Source: Luscinia megarhynchos (taxonomy: Eukaryota; Chordata; Aves; Passeriformes; Turdidae). From it: a DNA stretch of 64,000 nt. Positions within the stretch are counted from its first letter, which is position 1; every line of letters begins with the position of its first letter. The DNA is taken from contig CM067584.1 in NCBI GenBank assembly GCA_034336665.1, forward strand, positions 1,736,001-1,800,000, written 5' to 3'. Below are positions 31,408-43,970 of the stretch, one piece after another. Under the pieces are notes generated by a model. The model made no database searches, had not been told where the DNA came from, and worked only from the letters and a program-made list of their open reading frames with translations. Both the position numbers and the translations under genes were made by a program.

Positions 31408-34400
31408 TTAGATGTCCATGTCAAACTGCTCTTCCTCACCTGCTGGGAGGGACAAAACCACAGGTGAGTGCTCAGAGTTCCACATTAAATACCAAAGACT
31501 TTAGTGAAGGAGCAGCTGTGCTTCAGAAATGGGGTTGTTTGGGCTTGAAATCTGCATTCAGGTGGTGTGAAAATCATCTTGTGAAGCTCTGGTAAAGGTG
31601 TCAGTGCTGGGGGATCTCCCTCAGACCTACCAGAGCAGAGGTAGAGAAAAATGCCCTTTAAATAATTTATTCTTACCCCTGGAATTTCTTTGTGACCAGG
31701 AATGTAAAGAACCACGCTGAGCACAATCCCTGGCACAAACCCAGCCAGGCACATCTCACACTCATTATCCCAAGGGCTGCTCCCACAGCCTGGCAGGAAC
31801 CAGCCAGGAGCTGTCCTGAGGACTGGGATTCTCTGGCAGAGGCACCACCCAGCAGCCAGCCTGCATCTCAGGGTGCCAGGGAGTGCAGGGAGCCACTCCA
31901 GGTCACAGACCTGACTCTGGAAAGGTTTTACTTGGAGCAAGCACACAACAAGAGCCTTCAGATCTTTATTTTTAGAGAGAAATGCTTGCACTTGGTAGCT
32001 TCAGGTTGCTTCAAGAAATAACCTCAAATAACTTTAAAAACAATTCTTCAAGGGCGACATTGGCTCGTGCTGCAGCAGCCTCAGTGAAGGGTCCCTGTCA
32101 CAAGGCAGGGTCAGAAACAGGCAGGGGGAATTTACAACTCAGGCTGATATTAAAAACCCAAGAAAATCCTGCTCTGAATTGTAACTCGACACTCCAAGCA
32201 GCTGCAGCACGGCCCGGTCAGGGAGAGGCAGCAGCAGCTGCCCCTCTGCTCTCCACAGGGCTCCTGATCCAACACAGCTTCCCAAATGCTGAATTAATGG
32301 CAATTATATCAAATTACAGCCAGTGACTGCCAAGGTGCCACGGCTGGGGCTCTCAGCAGGATCAAACCGCTTGTTCCCCTGACACTGAGCCCTGTGACTG
32401 CCCAAGGAGCTCCTGGAGAGCTGTCCCCAGCTCCCGGGGCTCCCCTGGCTCCGCTCCAGCTCGGCATTTCGAGGAACAGCAGCGCAGCTGCCGGCACTCT
32501 GCACTGACCCGCGCTGACTTTCTCCTCGCAGCTCTGCTCGCGGTGGTTCTCCGGCTTCAGCTCCTCCCCGCCGGGGCTGGTCACGCCCGGGATGTCGGGG
32601 AGGTGGCAGGGAGGAGTCCTGGCCACCGGCGAATTGCGGCATTCCATCAGAAACTGGCGCTCGTAGATGATCCTGGTGCCTGGGGGGACAGGGACAGGGC
32701 AGGTCTGAGGTCCCAGTCCCAACCACGCAGGGGATTTAACCGTGATGCAGCCCCTCGCTGCCCAGATTTCCTCACTGAATCCCTGACTGCCACAAAAGGT
32801 GAGGCATCAGGCACCCCAAGGCTGCCCAGGGCTCCAAACCCCAGGCAGGGCTGGCAGCAGCACGTCCAGCCCCCTCCACCTCCACCTGGGTTACAGCAGC
32901 CCATAAAGCAAGCAGAAAACCGAATTTAATTTGCACTCATGACCAGAACTGGGCTGAAAGCTGCAGGTGGGCACACACCAGGGGACAGGACAGGGCAGGC
33001 TGTGTCCTGAGCACTGCCCAGTGGGAATTGCTGCTGGACACTTCCCTTGGCAGAGCAGCACTTCCACACACCTTGCTCAAGGCTCACACAGATGGTAAAT
33101 GCACCAAGGGTTAACCAGGAACCTCCCAGCTCTGAAAACACCGAGCCTCCAGGCATGGATTTCTAGGAACAGCACTGAACACCCTGTTCCTTATGAAGGA
33201 ATTTAATGGAAAATGCCCAAAAACCACAGGCAGAAAAGGGATCCCTCCACACAGCCCACAGCCTTAACCCAGCAAGTGCTGGAAAAGAGAATTTGCTTCC
33301 CCAGAGGAGGCTGCACACTCCTGTGGATCAGGTATGTGCAGAGGGAAAGGGACTTGTCCTTGAGCCCTCCCCAAAAGTGTTAACTGAAGTACACACGTGT
33401 GGGCAAACAGCTCCTGCCACCATCTGTCCTGGAACAATCAACTCCCTTTGGTCTGAACACCAGAAATATAAAATAAATACAGAAAAGGCTGTTGTGCTCC
33501 AATGATTCTCAAAACACTGAAAAACTTCTCACTGATGATTCTGGAGCTGTTTTGGGAGGAGGCTCCAACCCAGCGGCTCAGCTGGCTGGAGAGGGGTGTT
33601 AAATTCCTGGGAAGCTCATGAGGAGGAGGATGAGGACAGAGATTCCTGGAAATGCAGCACTGGGAGCTTCCATTTCCTCCAACAGCCTCGTGGCCAGAGC
33701 TTCTGAAAGGCAGGGGTGTGTGGAGAGCTGGGGCAGGACAGCAGGGCAGGACAGCAGGGCAGGACAGACAGGACAGGACACCAGGGCAGGACAGCAGGAC
33801 AAGACAGACAGGACAGGACAGCAGGGCAGGACACCATGGCAGGACAGACAGGGAAGGACAGACAGGGCAGGACACCAGGGGAGGACAGACAGGACAGGAC
33901 AAACAGGACAGGACAGCAGGACAGGACAGACAGGACAGGACACCAGGGGAGGACAGACAGGACACCAGGACAGACAGGGGAGGACACCAGGACACCAGGA
34001 CACCAGGACAGGACACCAGGGCAGGACACCAGGGACAGCACAGCCAGCCGGGCTGTCACAGGCAGCTCCCCGGGGCTGCTGGGGGCATTCAGCAGGAAAA
34101 CCCGCACAGCAGGGATGCTCTGACAGCACAGACACAGCCCCGGGTGCGTGCTCCAGCAGCTCCGAACCCTCCCTGCCCTCAGCAGCGCAGCGGGGCCGGG
34201 CAGCACCCGGCGTCCCCAAACAAACACGGTGTCCCCAAACAAACACGGCGTCCCCAAACGAAACACGGCGTCCCCAAACACGGCGTCCCCGGGCAGGCTG
34301 GCACAGCCAGGCGGGCACACCCGGCACGAACGCTGCAGCCAGCCCTGCCCCGGGACATCACTGCACCCGCTAATCGCTCATTTCTGCCGCGTTCCTCCCG

Positions 34401-35805
34401 CGGGCGCTGCTGGAGATTCGCTGCTTTCGGGAGGAACAGCGGCCAAAACAGCCAAACCTCCCCAGCCCGGTGAGTCAGCAGCGCCACTTCCCCTTCCCTG
34501 CGGATTTTAACCCCCGGGATCCTGCGAGGGAACAACAAACCCTCCATCCCGGCCCGCAGCTCGTTCCTTTGGGCTCAGCGACGGGGAAATCCCGCACGGT
34601 GCGGGGAAGGAGCCGCCCCAAAGCCGGTTCGGGGCAGCGGAACTCGGGACAACCACCGGCAACTGCGGCCACAGCGCCGAACGCGGCCCGCCGGGGAGGC
34701 GACGGGCACCAACTCCGACAGAGGAACCGCAGCACAAGCAGCTCATGACCCGCTGCAGGATCAAACCCCGGCCGGTCCCTCTGAGCTGCCCAGCAGCGGG
34801 CACGGAACCGGCCCGGGGCGCGCTGGCAGCGGAGCGGCGCCGCCGGTTCGGAGCTGGGAGTAAAGAAACGGCCCCGGGGCTTGCTGAGAAAACAGCGAAT
34901 ACGGGATGTGAGAATTAATCGGTAACCGCCGGCTGCTCCCCGCGAGGCTCCCGAGGCGCTCCGGGCCCGGGCCCAAACCTCCACCGAGCCCGGGACACGC
35001 GGGGGCTCCCGGTGCTGCTCCCGGTGCTGCTCCCGGGACACGCGGGGGCTCCCGGTGCTGAGCACAGTGCTGCTCCGGGACACGCGGGGGCTCCCGGTGC
35101 TGAGCACAGTGCTGCTCCGGGACACGCGGGGGTTCTCCCAGTGCTGTTCCCGGTGCCTCTCCCGGGACACGCGGGGGCTCCCGGTGCTGCTCCCGGGACA
35201 CACGGGGGCTCCCGGTGCTGCTCCCAGTGCTGCTCCCGGTGCCTCTCCCGGGACACGCGGGGGCTCCCCCGGTGCTGCTCCCGGGATACGCGGGGGTTCT
35301 CCCAGTGCTGTTCCCGGTGCTACTCCCGGTGCTGCTCCCGGGATACGCGGGGGTTCTCCCAGTGCTGTTCCCGGTGCTACTCCCGGTGCTGCTCCCGGGA
35401 CACGCGGGGGTTCTCCCGGTGCTGCTCCGGGACACGCAGGGGTTCCCGGTGCTGCTCCCGGTGCTGCTCCCGGGATACGCGGGGGTTCTCCCAGTGCTGT
35501 TCCCGGTGCTGCTCCCGGGACACGCGGGGGCTCCCCCGGTGCTGCTCCCGGACACAGCGGAGCGCTGCCCCGGCCCTGCAGAGCCTCGCTCAAACCGAGC
35601 CCCCCCGGCCGCCCTCCCGCCCTCCGTCCCGCTCTCCCCGGCCGGCGCGGCGCTCACCGCCCGGCGTGGTCCCGAACACGGTGCCCCCCGGCGTGGTGCT
35701 GTAGTCGCCGGGCGGCAGCGGGGCCCCGTCGGGCAGGGCGAGGCACTTGCCGGGGCCCGGGATGTCGCGACTGGGCGTCTGCCCGTGGCAGCAGCGGCCC
35801 GACAT
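31408..35805 (-). CDS. EIF4EBP1: EIF4EBP1 (4E-BP1), translation repressor
   Basis: Three exons: 35805-35658, 32679-32509 and 31442-31408, giving 117 residues (human 118) with the same three-exon layout. It binds eIF4E and blocks cap-dependent initiation until mTORC1 phosphorylates it. Visible motifs are the eIF4E-binding YERQFLM, the priming threonines in [15 protein letters not shown], the later sites NSPV and RTPP, and a C-terminal TOS motif FDMDI. The N-terminal RAIP motif of mammals reads RDIP here (SRDIPGPGK). [15 protein letters not shown] resembles the 4E-BP2 version of that segment, but neighbours and length favour EIF4EBP1. Intron 1 holds three minisatellites. Confidence 0.94.
33725..34045. 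repeat. GGACAGGACAGCAGGGCA minisatellite, EIF4EBP1 intron 1
   Basis: Mixed 5-10 bp units (GGACA, CAGGACA, CAGCAGGGCA, CACCAGGGCA) forming a purine-biased array of about 320 bp. Confidence 0.93.
34200..34292. repeat. Short CGGCGTCCCCAAACAAACA repeat
   Basis: About five copies of an 18-20 bp unit in EIF4EBP1 intron 1. Confidence 0.85.
34990..35565. repeat. CGCGGGGGCTCCCGGTGCTG minisatellite, EIF4EBP1 intron 1
   Basis: Units of 31-48 bp, CCCGGGACACGCGGGGGCTC or ...GGTTCTC followed by CCGGTGCTGCTC or CCAGTGCTGTTC. Two adjacent blocks at about 35270-35400 repeat a larger period of about 61 bp. The array stops about 90 bp from exon 1. Confidence 0.94.
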
Positions 35806-36045
35806 GGCGGGAGCCGCGCGGGCACCGGGAGCAGGAGCGGCGCCGCCGCCTCCCGCCGCTTCCGGCCCGGGCCCCGCCCCTTCCGCCCCTCCCGCCGCGG
35901 GACCGGGACGGGCGGGGCCCGCGGTGGGCGGAGCGCGCATGTTTGTGGGCGGGGTTTGTCCCAAATGGGCGGGGTTATGCTAATGAAGGGCGGGTTAACC
36001 GGGGCGGGGCTTAGCGTTCAATGGGCGGGGCCTGGGCGGGACCCC
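35806..36045. promoter_or_regulatory. EIF4EBP1 promoter with a row of GC boxes
   Basis: CpG-rich DNA upstream of the EIF4EBP1 start. GGGCGGG boxes begin at 35947, 35967, 35988, 36002, 36023 and 36034, several preceded by AAT or TT. These are Sp1/KLF-type sites. No TATA box is evident. Confidence 0.65.
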
Positions 36046-36054
36046 CGACGGGTC

Positions 36055-36228
36055 CTCTTTTGCTCCCTTTTTTCTCCCCTTTTCCTCGTTTTTCTGTCCC
36101 CTTTTCCTCCTTTTTTTCTCCCCTTTTCCTTTATTTTTTCCTCACTTTTTCATCCCCTTTTCCTCCCTTTTTTCTCCCCTTTTCCTTTATTTTTTTCCTC
36201 CCCTTTTCCTCCCCTTTTCTCCCCCCCG
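36055..36228. repeat. Pyrimidine tract
   Basis: About 170 bp of C and T in runs (TTTTCCTCCC, CTTTTTTCTCCCC), purine-free except for a few bases. It could form triplex (H-) DNA. No gene is present from here to 36840. Confidence 0.85.
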
Positions 36229-36899
36229 GCCTGTGCCCCCCGATTTTGGTAACCCCGCAGAGTCCCGGGCTGTTGGCAGCGTTGCCCTCCTTGGCCGCCC
36301 CGGGAGGTCCGGGATGTCCCCGTGGGAACGCGGCGGGGACAGATGTCTGCCCCGTCCCAAATGGCTTTGCCTCCCCCGAGGGGCCGCGAACAAACGCGGG
36401 GCCACACACGCGTCCCGCGCCCCCCACGCCGCGTCCCCGGGGATGCTCCGTGGGGCTGCCCGGGCCTGCAGCGGTGAAAAAACAGCGTTTGTCTTCATAA
36501 TTGTGAAATAAAGGATTTAAAGAGAAGCTGAAGTGCGGTGGGAAGGGATCGGCTGGGAAGGGGGAACCCAGGGGTGGAACCCTGGCATGAAGCGCCTCCG
36601 AGCATCCTTGGGACCCCCCTGCTCACGAGTACCTCTGGAAAAAGCGCTTCATCCCTTCCCTGCTCCCCCGGCGTGGCCGCAGGGCTCTGCTGGCCCTCAG
36701 CGGACACCGGCCCGGTGCTGACATCTGCTGACGGCCGCGGTGCCGGGAGCCAGGCTGGATTCCAGCGCAGATGCCGGCACAGGCGCCAGCAGATGCCAGC
36801 AGCGTTCGGCAGCTGTAGCACCGCGGGGTCACCCAGGCTGCGGCAGTGACTGTCCCTGAGCAGTCTGGGGCTGCTCCTCTGGTCCAGGCGGCGGTGGGG

Positions 36900-37455
36900 C
36901 ACAGCCAGCCCAAACCATCGCCCCTGCTGCCCAAAATATCGCCCCGACTGCCCAAACCATCGCCCCCTGCTGCCCAAACCATCGCCCCGACTGCCCCAAC
37001 CATCGCCTCCCCGGCTACCCAAACCATCGCCCTGCTGCCCAAACCATCGCCCCTGCCCCGCCCCAAACCATCGCCCCCGGCTGCCCAAACCATCGCCCCT
37101 GCTGCCCAAAACCATCGCCCCTGACTGCCCAAACCATCGCCCCCGCCAGCCCAAACCATCGCCCCCGACAGCCCAAACCATCGCCCCGGCTGCCCAAACC
37201 ATCGCCCCTGCCAGCCCAAACCATCGCCCCTGCTGCCCAAACCATCGCCCCGACTGCCCCAAACCATCGCCCCCTGCTGCCCAAACCATCGCCCCTGCCG
37301 CCCAAACCATCGCCCCTGCTGCCCAAACCATCGCCCCCTGCCAGCCCAAACCATCGCCCCTGCTGCCCAAACCATCAGCCTCCGACTGCCCCAAACCATC
37401 GCCCCTGCCCGCCCAAACCATCGCCCTGGCTGCCCAAACCATCGCCCCGGCTCCA
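36900..37455. repeat. GCCCAAACCATCGCCCC minisatellite
   Basis: About 30 copies of a 17-21 bp unit, CTGCCCAAACCATCGCCCC. It lies in the gene desert between EIF4EBP1 and ADRB3. Confidence 0.95.
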
Positions 37456-37964
37456 ACAGATGGAGCTCGGCAGCCACGCACGGCTCCGGACCCCCGGCCG
37501 GGGCCACCCTCATCTCTGCGGTGCCTCCCTGGGGTGCTGCGGGTCCCCAGGGGGTCTCTGAGCATTTTCTATGGGGCAGCATTTCAGTGTCCGGGGCAGG
37601 TGTCCTGCCAGGCTGGGGCATGGACTGGGGTGCTGGTGCCCCCAAGGTGCTGTGGGACCCCCAAGAACCCCCCGAGCCCGGGCAGGCTGTGGTGCCAGGC
37701 AGGCAGCTCTCCCCCTGTGCCAGCTGCTGGATCGATTAGTGGGCACTGCGGCAGGAAAATAACATTTCCTGCATGAATGACATCAGCAGTGACCCCCAAC
37801 CCAGAGAGGCGGCCGCTGCCATTTCCTCCTCCTGCTGCTGCTGGAGGATGGACCGTGCTGGGGTCAAGGACCGGGGGAGGTCGGGGTTTAAGGGCACATC
37901 CTGGCTGGGCAGAGCAGGGCAGCGCTACCCCGTGTCACCATCCCGGTGCCGGCTGGGGCTCCCG

Positions 37965-38137
37965 GACAGGGACAGGGGCAGGGGCAGGGACAGGGGCAGA
38001 GACAGGACAGGGACAGGGGCAGGGGCAGGGACAGGGGCAGGGCAGGGGGCAGGGGCAGGGGCAGGGGCAGGGACAGGGGCAGGGGCAGGGGCAGGGACAG
38101 GGACAGGGACAGGGACAGGGGGCAGGGACAGGGACAG

Positions 38138-38166
<29 letters not shown>
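37965..38166. repeat. GGGACAGGGGCA hexamer array
   Basis: About 200 bp alternating GGGACA and GGGGCA. The regular GGG and GGGG runs make the top strand a strong G-quadruplex candidate. Confidence 0.95.
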
Positions 38167-38168
<2 letters not shown>

Positions 38169-38169
38169 T

Positions 38170-39985
38170 CCTGTTCCCGAGTGAGCTCCAGTGCCCGGGA
38201 GCTGCCTGCAGGCAGGCAGGAGGGCTGGGTGCTCTCCCACCCTCACTACCTACACTCCGATTATAGCGCGTTCCTCTCCAGGGCATTTTATCGGCCCATT
38301 CCATGGGCAGCTCCCCGGGCTGCAAAGCCCTTTGTCATCCTCATGTGATGCGAAGTTATCGCGGTATTGCCTTCTAAATCGGGAGCAGAAGTGCCTCTCC
38401 GAGGTGTCCGTCTCTCCACCAGCACTGTCTTTGCTCCTGACCGGGTTTGAATCACCGGGAGCTGAGCAGGGATGGCTCAGGGATGTGGAAGGATTCACTC
38501 CGCTGGCAGGTCCTGAGGAGGAAAATGTCTTTTCTAAGTCATGCACTGCCCGTGTCCCTGGTGTGAGAGCAGCCTGGGGGATCTCAGGGGCAGCTCCTGC
38601 CCTCACCGGCCCCACTCCCACCAGTCCCGGCTGGACGGTGATTGCAGGAAGGTTTGCTGAGACGAGAAAGGATAAACTCCTGCCTGGCGGGCTGGCAGCT
38701 TTCATCTTGCCCCATCCATCACCTCAGTCTGGGAAGGCTCATCCCCAGCCCCCATGGCGGCCTGGGGACCCCGCTCCAGCCCCGACAAGGACGGGATGAT
38801 GACGGACCCCATCCCAGCGAGGATGTCCCTGTGCCGCGGCATTTCCACCCACCCGTCTGTGTTTACATTCCCCTCCGATCGCGGCTGGAGATAAGGACAG
38901 ACCCGGACAAAGCCACATCCCTGCTGCCCGCCCAAGGGCTGTTCGAGCAGATAAAAGTTGCCCCATAAACAAACCCATCCTGCCTCGGGGAAGGGCATCT
39001 CCGCTGGCCCCGGCCCTCGGCAGGAAACCCTGACTGGGACGCCCCTGGCACAGCCGGGGGTGCTCAGCACCCCAAAACGCAGCTCCGGGTCCTGCTCTTT
39101 GTGCTAGAACCAGCCTCTGTGGCGTGGGATTCACCGCGGTACCCGCGGCTGGAGCAGGGTGGGCGCTGCTGGGCGCTGGGGGCACAGCCGGGGGTTTGGG
39201 CAGAGGGTGCCCGGGCACGCAGGGGCAGAGCAGGGGCAGAGGAGGGGCAGGGGTGGCCCGTGGCCGCTTGGCCGGTGGCCGGGCTGGCAGGCAGCTCCAC
39301 GTGGGGCTGCTGGTGCCTGCTCCCTCATCCCTGCCAGCTCCCCCAGACCCTCTGGACCCTCTCCCTGCCACCTTTGGGGCAGAGCTGGGGATCGCACGGC
39401 CGGGATGCTCCTCTCTGCCTCGGAAAGCCCTGTCTGAAAGCTCAGCTCTCTCTGACGTTCTTTCTGTTGACTTTTTTTCTCGACACTTCCCACACTTTTT
39501 GTGAAATCTGGACCCGTGTCATTGCAAACTTCTCCCTCCTTCCCCCGCCCCAGTTTGCTTTTGCAACAGCTGAAGGAAAAAACAGAAACGATGGGAAAGG
39601 AGCTGTGAAAACATCTGTAAAACCTTGGCAGTCTGATGGCAGCACGAGGACTGTCCCTTCTCCGGGTGCTCGCAGCTGGAAGGAGATGGGACCCATCAGG
39701 AACCTGCAGGGCTTTGATAAAAATGTCAGAAATTGGGAATAACAGCTGCAGGCAGTGCCCTGCTGCTGTCCCAGCCTTTCCTCTCAGCAACGTAGGAAAG
39801 AACACAGCTTTGCTAGGATTTATTTTCTAATTTGTAAACGTAGTTGCAGAGGGATGTGGGGGGCAGCAGCAGGACCTGGGGTTGCCTTAGCACAGCCTTT
39901 GCCACTGGCTGGGTTTCAGGATCTCGGTGCCCCTTTCCCTCATTCTCCTGGTGCTGTTGTGGTTTCAGGAAGAGCTGCAGCCCTG
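38170..39985. other. Unique gene-free stretch with two motif-dense islands
   Basis: No coding exon is recognisable. Two subregions look less repeat-like than their surroundings. One is 38250-38430, with GATTATAGCG, TTTATCGG, CATTCCAT and CTTTGTCATC. The other is 38840-38985, with TGTTTACATT, GGAGATAAGG, CAGATAAAAG and CATAAACAAA. They are candidate regulatory DNA only. Confidence 0.35.
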
Positions 39986-39994
39986 AGAGGTCCC

Positions 39995-41612
39995 GGGCTG
40001 TGCCCAGTCTCAGGCTGTGCCCAATCTCAGACTGTGCCCATTCTCAGGCTGTGCCCAATCTCAGGCTGTGCCCAATCTCAAATTGTGCCCATTCTCAGGC
40101 TGTGCCCAATCTCAGGCTGTGCCCAGTCTCAGGCTGTGCCCAATCTCAAATTGTGCCCATTCTCAGGCTGTGCCCAGTCCCAGGCTGTGCCCAGTCTCAG
40201 GCTGTGCCCAATCTCAGGCTGTGCCCAATCTCAGGCTGTGCCCAGTCCCAGGCTGTGCCCATTCTCAGGCTGTGCCCATTCTCAGGCTGTGCCCAGTCTC
40301 AGGCTGTGCCCAATCTCAGGCTGTGCCCAGTCCCCAGGCTGTGCCCAGTCTCAGGCTGTGCCCAATCTGAGGCTGTGCCCAGTCCCAGGCTGTGCCCATT
40401 CTCAGGCTGTGCCCATTCTCAGGCTGTGCCCAATCTCAGGCTGTGCCCAATCTCAAACTGTGCCCAATCTCCGCCTGTGCCCAGTCTCAGGCTGTGCCCA
40501 GTCCCAGGCTGTGCCCGATCTCAGGCTGTGCCCAATCTCAGGCTGTGCCCATTCTCAGGCTGTGCCCAATCTCAGGCTGTGCCCATTCTCAGTCTGTGCC
40601 CATTCTCAGGCTGTGCCCAATCTCAGGCTGTGCCCAATCTCAAACTGTGCCCAATCTCAGCTGTGCCCAATCTCACGCTGTGCCCAACTCACGCTGTGCC
40701 CAATCTCAGGCTGTGCCCAGTCTCAAGCTGTGCCCAGTCTCAGGCTGTGCCCAATCGCCTGTGCCCAATCTCAGGCTGTGCCCATTCTCAGGCTGTGCCC
40801 AGTCTCACACTGTGCCCAATCTCAGCTGTGCCCACTCTCAAGCTGTGCCCGGTCCCAGGCTGTGCCCAATCTCAGGCTGTGCCCAATCTCAAACTGTGCC
40901 CAATTTCAGGCTGTGCCCGGGTCCCAGGTTGTGCCCACTCTCAAGCTGTGCCCAGTCTCAGGCTGTGCCCAATCCCCAGGCTGTGCCCAATCTCAGGCTG
41001 TGCCCAATCTCAAACTGTGCCCAATCTCAGGCTGTGCCTATTCTCAAGCTGTGCCCAGTCTCAGGCTGTGCCCAATCTCAGGCTGTGCCTATTCTCAAGC
41101 TGTGCCCAGTCTCAGGCTGTGCCCAATCTCAGGCTGTGCCCAATCTCAAACTGTGCCCAATCTCAAACTGTGCCAAATCTCAGGCTGTGCCCAATCTCAC
41201 GCTGTGCCCAATCTCAGTCTGTGCCCATTCTCCGGCTGTGCCCAATCTCAGGCTGTGCTCAGTCCCAGGCTGTGCCCAGTCCCAGGCTGTGCCCAATCTC
41301 AGGCTGTGCCCATTCTCAGGCTGTGCCCAATCTCAGGCTGTGCCCAATCTCAGGCTGTGCCCAATCTCAGGCTGTGCCCAATCTCAGACTGTGCCCAATC
41401 TCAGACTGTGCCCAATCTCAGGCTGTGCCCAATCTCAGGCTGTGCCCAATCTCAGTCTGTGCCCATTCTCAGGCTGTGCCCAATCTCAGGCTGTGCCCAG
41501 TCTCAGGCTGTGCCCAATCCCAGGCTGTGCCCAATCTCAGTCTGTGCCCAGTCCCAGGCTGTGCTCAGTCCCAGGCTGTGCCCATTCTCTGTCTGTGCCC
41601 AGTCCCAGGCTG
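39995..41612. repeat. GGCTGTGCCCAATCTCA minisatellite, 1.6 kb
   Basis: About 90-95 copies of an almost constant 17-19 bp unit, GGCTGTGCCCAATCTCA, with AATC/AGTC/ATTC variants. All three forward frames are nearly stop-free, giving a 676-codon spurious frame; codon order simply cycles through the unit. Confidence 0.97.
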
Positions 41613-41614
41613 CC

Positions 41615-43680
41615 CGCTCGGGGCAGGGCAGGATGGCTCTGGGGGCAGATCCTGCCTCCATCTCCTGTCCTCGGAAGATGCCCGCGGCCACAGGCTGCGT
41701 TCTCCAGGGCAGGTTTCCCACCCCTCAGCCCCCATCTGTTCACCCCGTGGTGCCGCAGGCCAGGAGAGGGATCCAGCAGCCCTGAAGGGCACCGGGACTG
41801 TGGGAACGGGCGACAGAACAGGGAGCAGAGAGAGCTGAGCCCGGCTGGGCCGGTCCGACCTCCGGTGCCCGCGCTGCCTCTTTCGTCACCATCGCGCCGC
41901 AGCTCCCGGGAGCTCGGCTTGAAAACAGGATGTGGGACATGGGAGCTCGGAGCCCCTCGGGACCCGGGCTGGGCGGCAGCGCTGGGCTGGCACAGCGACT
42001 GTCCCGCCGGGACAGCAGCGGGAGCCGTGCCGGGACAGCAGCGGGAGCCGTGCCGGGACAGCAGCGGGCCCAGGGCAGCTCCTGGATGATGAACCCATCC
42101 ACAGGGTGTGAACCACCCCTGCACACCCTGCTGAGCCCCGGGGGCGCGGGCTGCACACTGCCCTGCGGTATTTGCTGTGGGATACTGAGTGTGCCTGTGG
42201 AGCAGCACATTTCTGTCACTTTTCGTTATTCTGACACAGATTTTCCCTTCCTGCCCAAGCCCTGGCTGGCAGTGCTGCAGCTCCCAGCGCTGTGCCCGCC
42301 TTTGCCGGGGGAGGAGGGTTTATATGGAGACCTGAGTTTATGTGGAGCTTCCTGCAGGCTTCCTGGGACAGGCAGTACCCAGGGGTTAAAGCTCCATCGC
42401 AGCCTGTTTATGTGCTGACAAGGAAATGTGATGACAGAGAATCCCAAACAACTTCAAAGCAAGATTTGTGGGTCTGATATGGAAACTATTCTGAAAGTCC
42501 AGGAGAGCCTGTCACTTCTGTGGACACACAGCTGGGGCAGGACCCATTCCCAAAGCCCAGCCTGGCCCTGTGCCCACCCCAGCCAGCCCAGACCTCCCTC
42601 CTGGGGGGGAAATTGGTGCTCCTCGGGCATCTCCTTCCCAGGCAGAGGGAGAGCACCACACGGTCCTCATCCACGTCCTGCCTGCCCCAGCTGTCCTCCC
42701 TTGGCATGCACGGGTGAAACCCCTCCAGGGTGGGCACTTTTGGTGCCACCACTGCTGGTTTTGGACCCTGTGCTGCGATGGGAAGCTGAGGAGGCTGAAC
42801 CAGAGGGGAGAGGGGGACGCTGGTGTCCCCAGAGTGGCCACGAGCAGTGACACACTGTGACTCCAGGGTTTATCTCGTGTCCTGTACCGGCGGGCATGCG
42901 GCCACATGCCAGCCAGGGAGCGAGTTCTCTGCTATAAAAAGCTTTTGTTTTATCCATAGCTGCTACTTGAGCTCTCAGCCCTCACTCTCTGTGAGCAAGC
43001 AGCGCCCATGTGCCCTCAGATGTGTCTGGGATCAGCTCAGGCATCTGTTTCCTCTCTCCAAACACATCCGTGGGCACCAGGAGCTCCGTGTGCTGCCCAG
43101 CACAGGGAGATGTCTGTTCCCTGCATCCCAGCTCTCCCCAAGCAGGGATGTCCCCCAACTGATTCCCATCCTCTATGTGTAAAGAAGTATTTTTAAACAC
43201 CCATTGTTTATTCTGCAGCAACAGCCAAAGGAGCTGCTCTGATCCATGGCATAAACATATTTTCCCAGAGCTTTCTAAACAACACTTGACCCCTTGGCTT
43301 CCTGTGGCATTTTGCCAGGGTTGGCTCTGCCTGCCCCTTTGCCAGGGGCTGTGCAGGTAGAGCCAGGCAGGTGGCAGGGATGGGAAAGGGAAGGGGATGC
43401 TTCCCCTGGAGACAGCCCTGGCCTGGGCAGTCTCCATCCCTGTGGGGGCTTGGATCAAGGCTCTGGAGCAGCAGGGATGGGATGAGGGCTGGGTGAGGCC
43501 CAGCACCCCTGTGCTTCAGCTTTTCCAGCTGTAAAACTGGGACAAAGATACGGAGCCATGCTACATCCCCAGCAGTGGTGAAAGGCCTGGGACCCTCCCT
43601 TCCCCTCCCCAGTGCCGATCCCAGGAAGGGGCAGGGCACCGAGCCCTCCTGTCCCAGCCTGGCACTGAGCTGAGCTCCAG
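41615..43680. other. Gene-free stretch downstream of the 1.6 kb array
   Basis: Unique GC-rich DNA. A short CGGGACAGCAGCGGGAGCCG repeat (about 42003-42066) is present. I see no credible exon or RNA gene. Confidence 0.45.
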
Positions 43681-43684
43681 GGGT

Positions 43685-43970
43685 GGGAGGCAGAGGTGAG
43701 GATGGGAAGTGCAGGGAAGGGTGGGAAGTGCAGGTGAGGATGGGAAGTGCAGGGAAAGGTGGGAAGTGCAGGGGAGGGTGGGAAGTGCAGGGAAAGGATG
43801 GGAAGTGCAGGTGAGGATGGGAAGTGCAGGGAAGGGTGGGAAGCAGAGGTGAGGATGGGAAGTGCAGGGAAGGGTGGGAAGCAGAGGTGAGGATGGGAAG
43901 TGCAGGGAAAGGTGGGAAGTGCAGGTGAGGATGGGAAGTGCAGGGAAGGGTGGGAAGCCAGCAGCCCCCC
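43685..43970. repeat. GATGGGAAGTGCAGGGAAGG minisatellite
   Basis: About 14 copies of roughly 19-20 bp, alternating GGGAAGTGCAGGGAAGGGTG and GGGAAGTGCAGGTGAGGAT, a two-unit rhythm. The region from 43971 to 45190 is unique DNA with no gene until the ADRB3 promoter. Confidence 0.95.

Noticed and set aside
39755..41838. Frames of 565-676 codons with cysteine-rich repeats (GCAQSQAVPNLRLCP), resembling a secreted repeat protein
   Set aside because: All three forward frames give the same peptide cycle from a 17-19 bp unit, with no start context, splice sites or unique domain.
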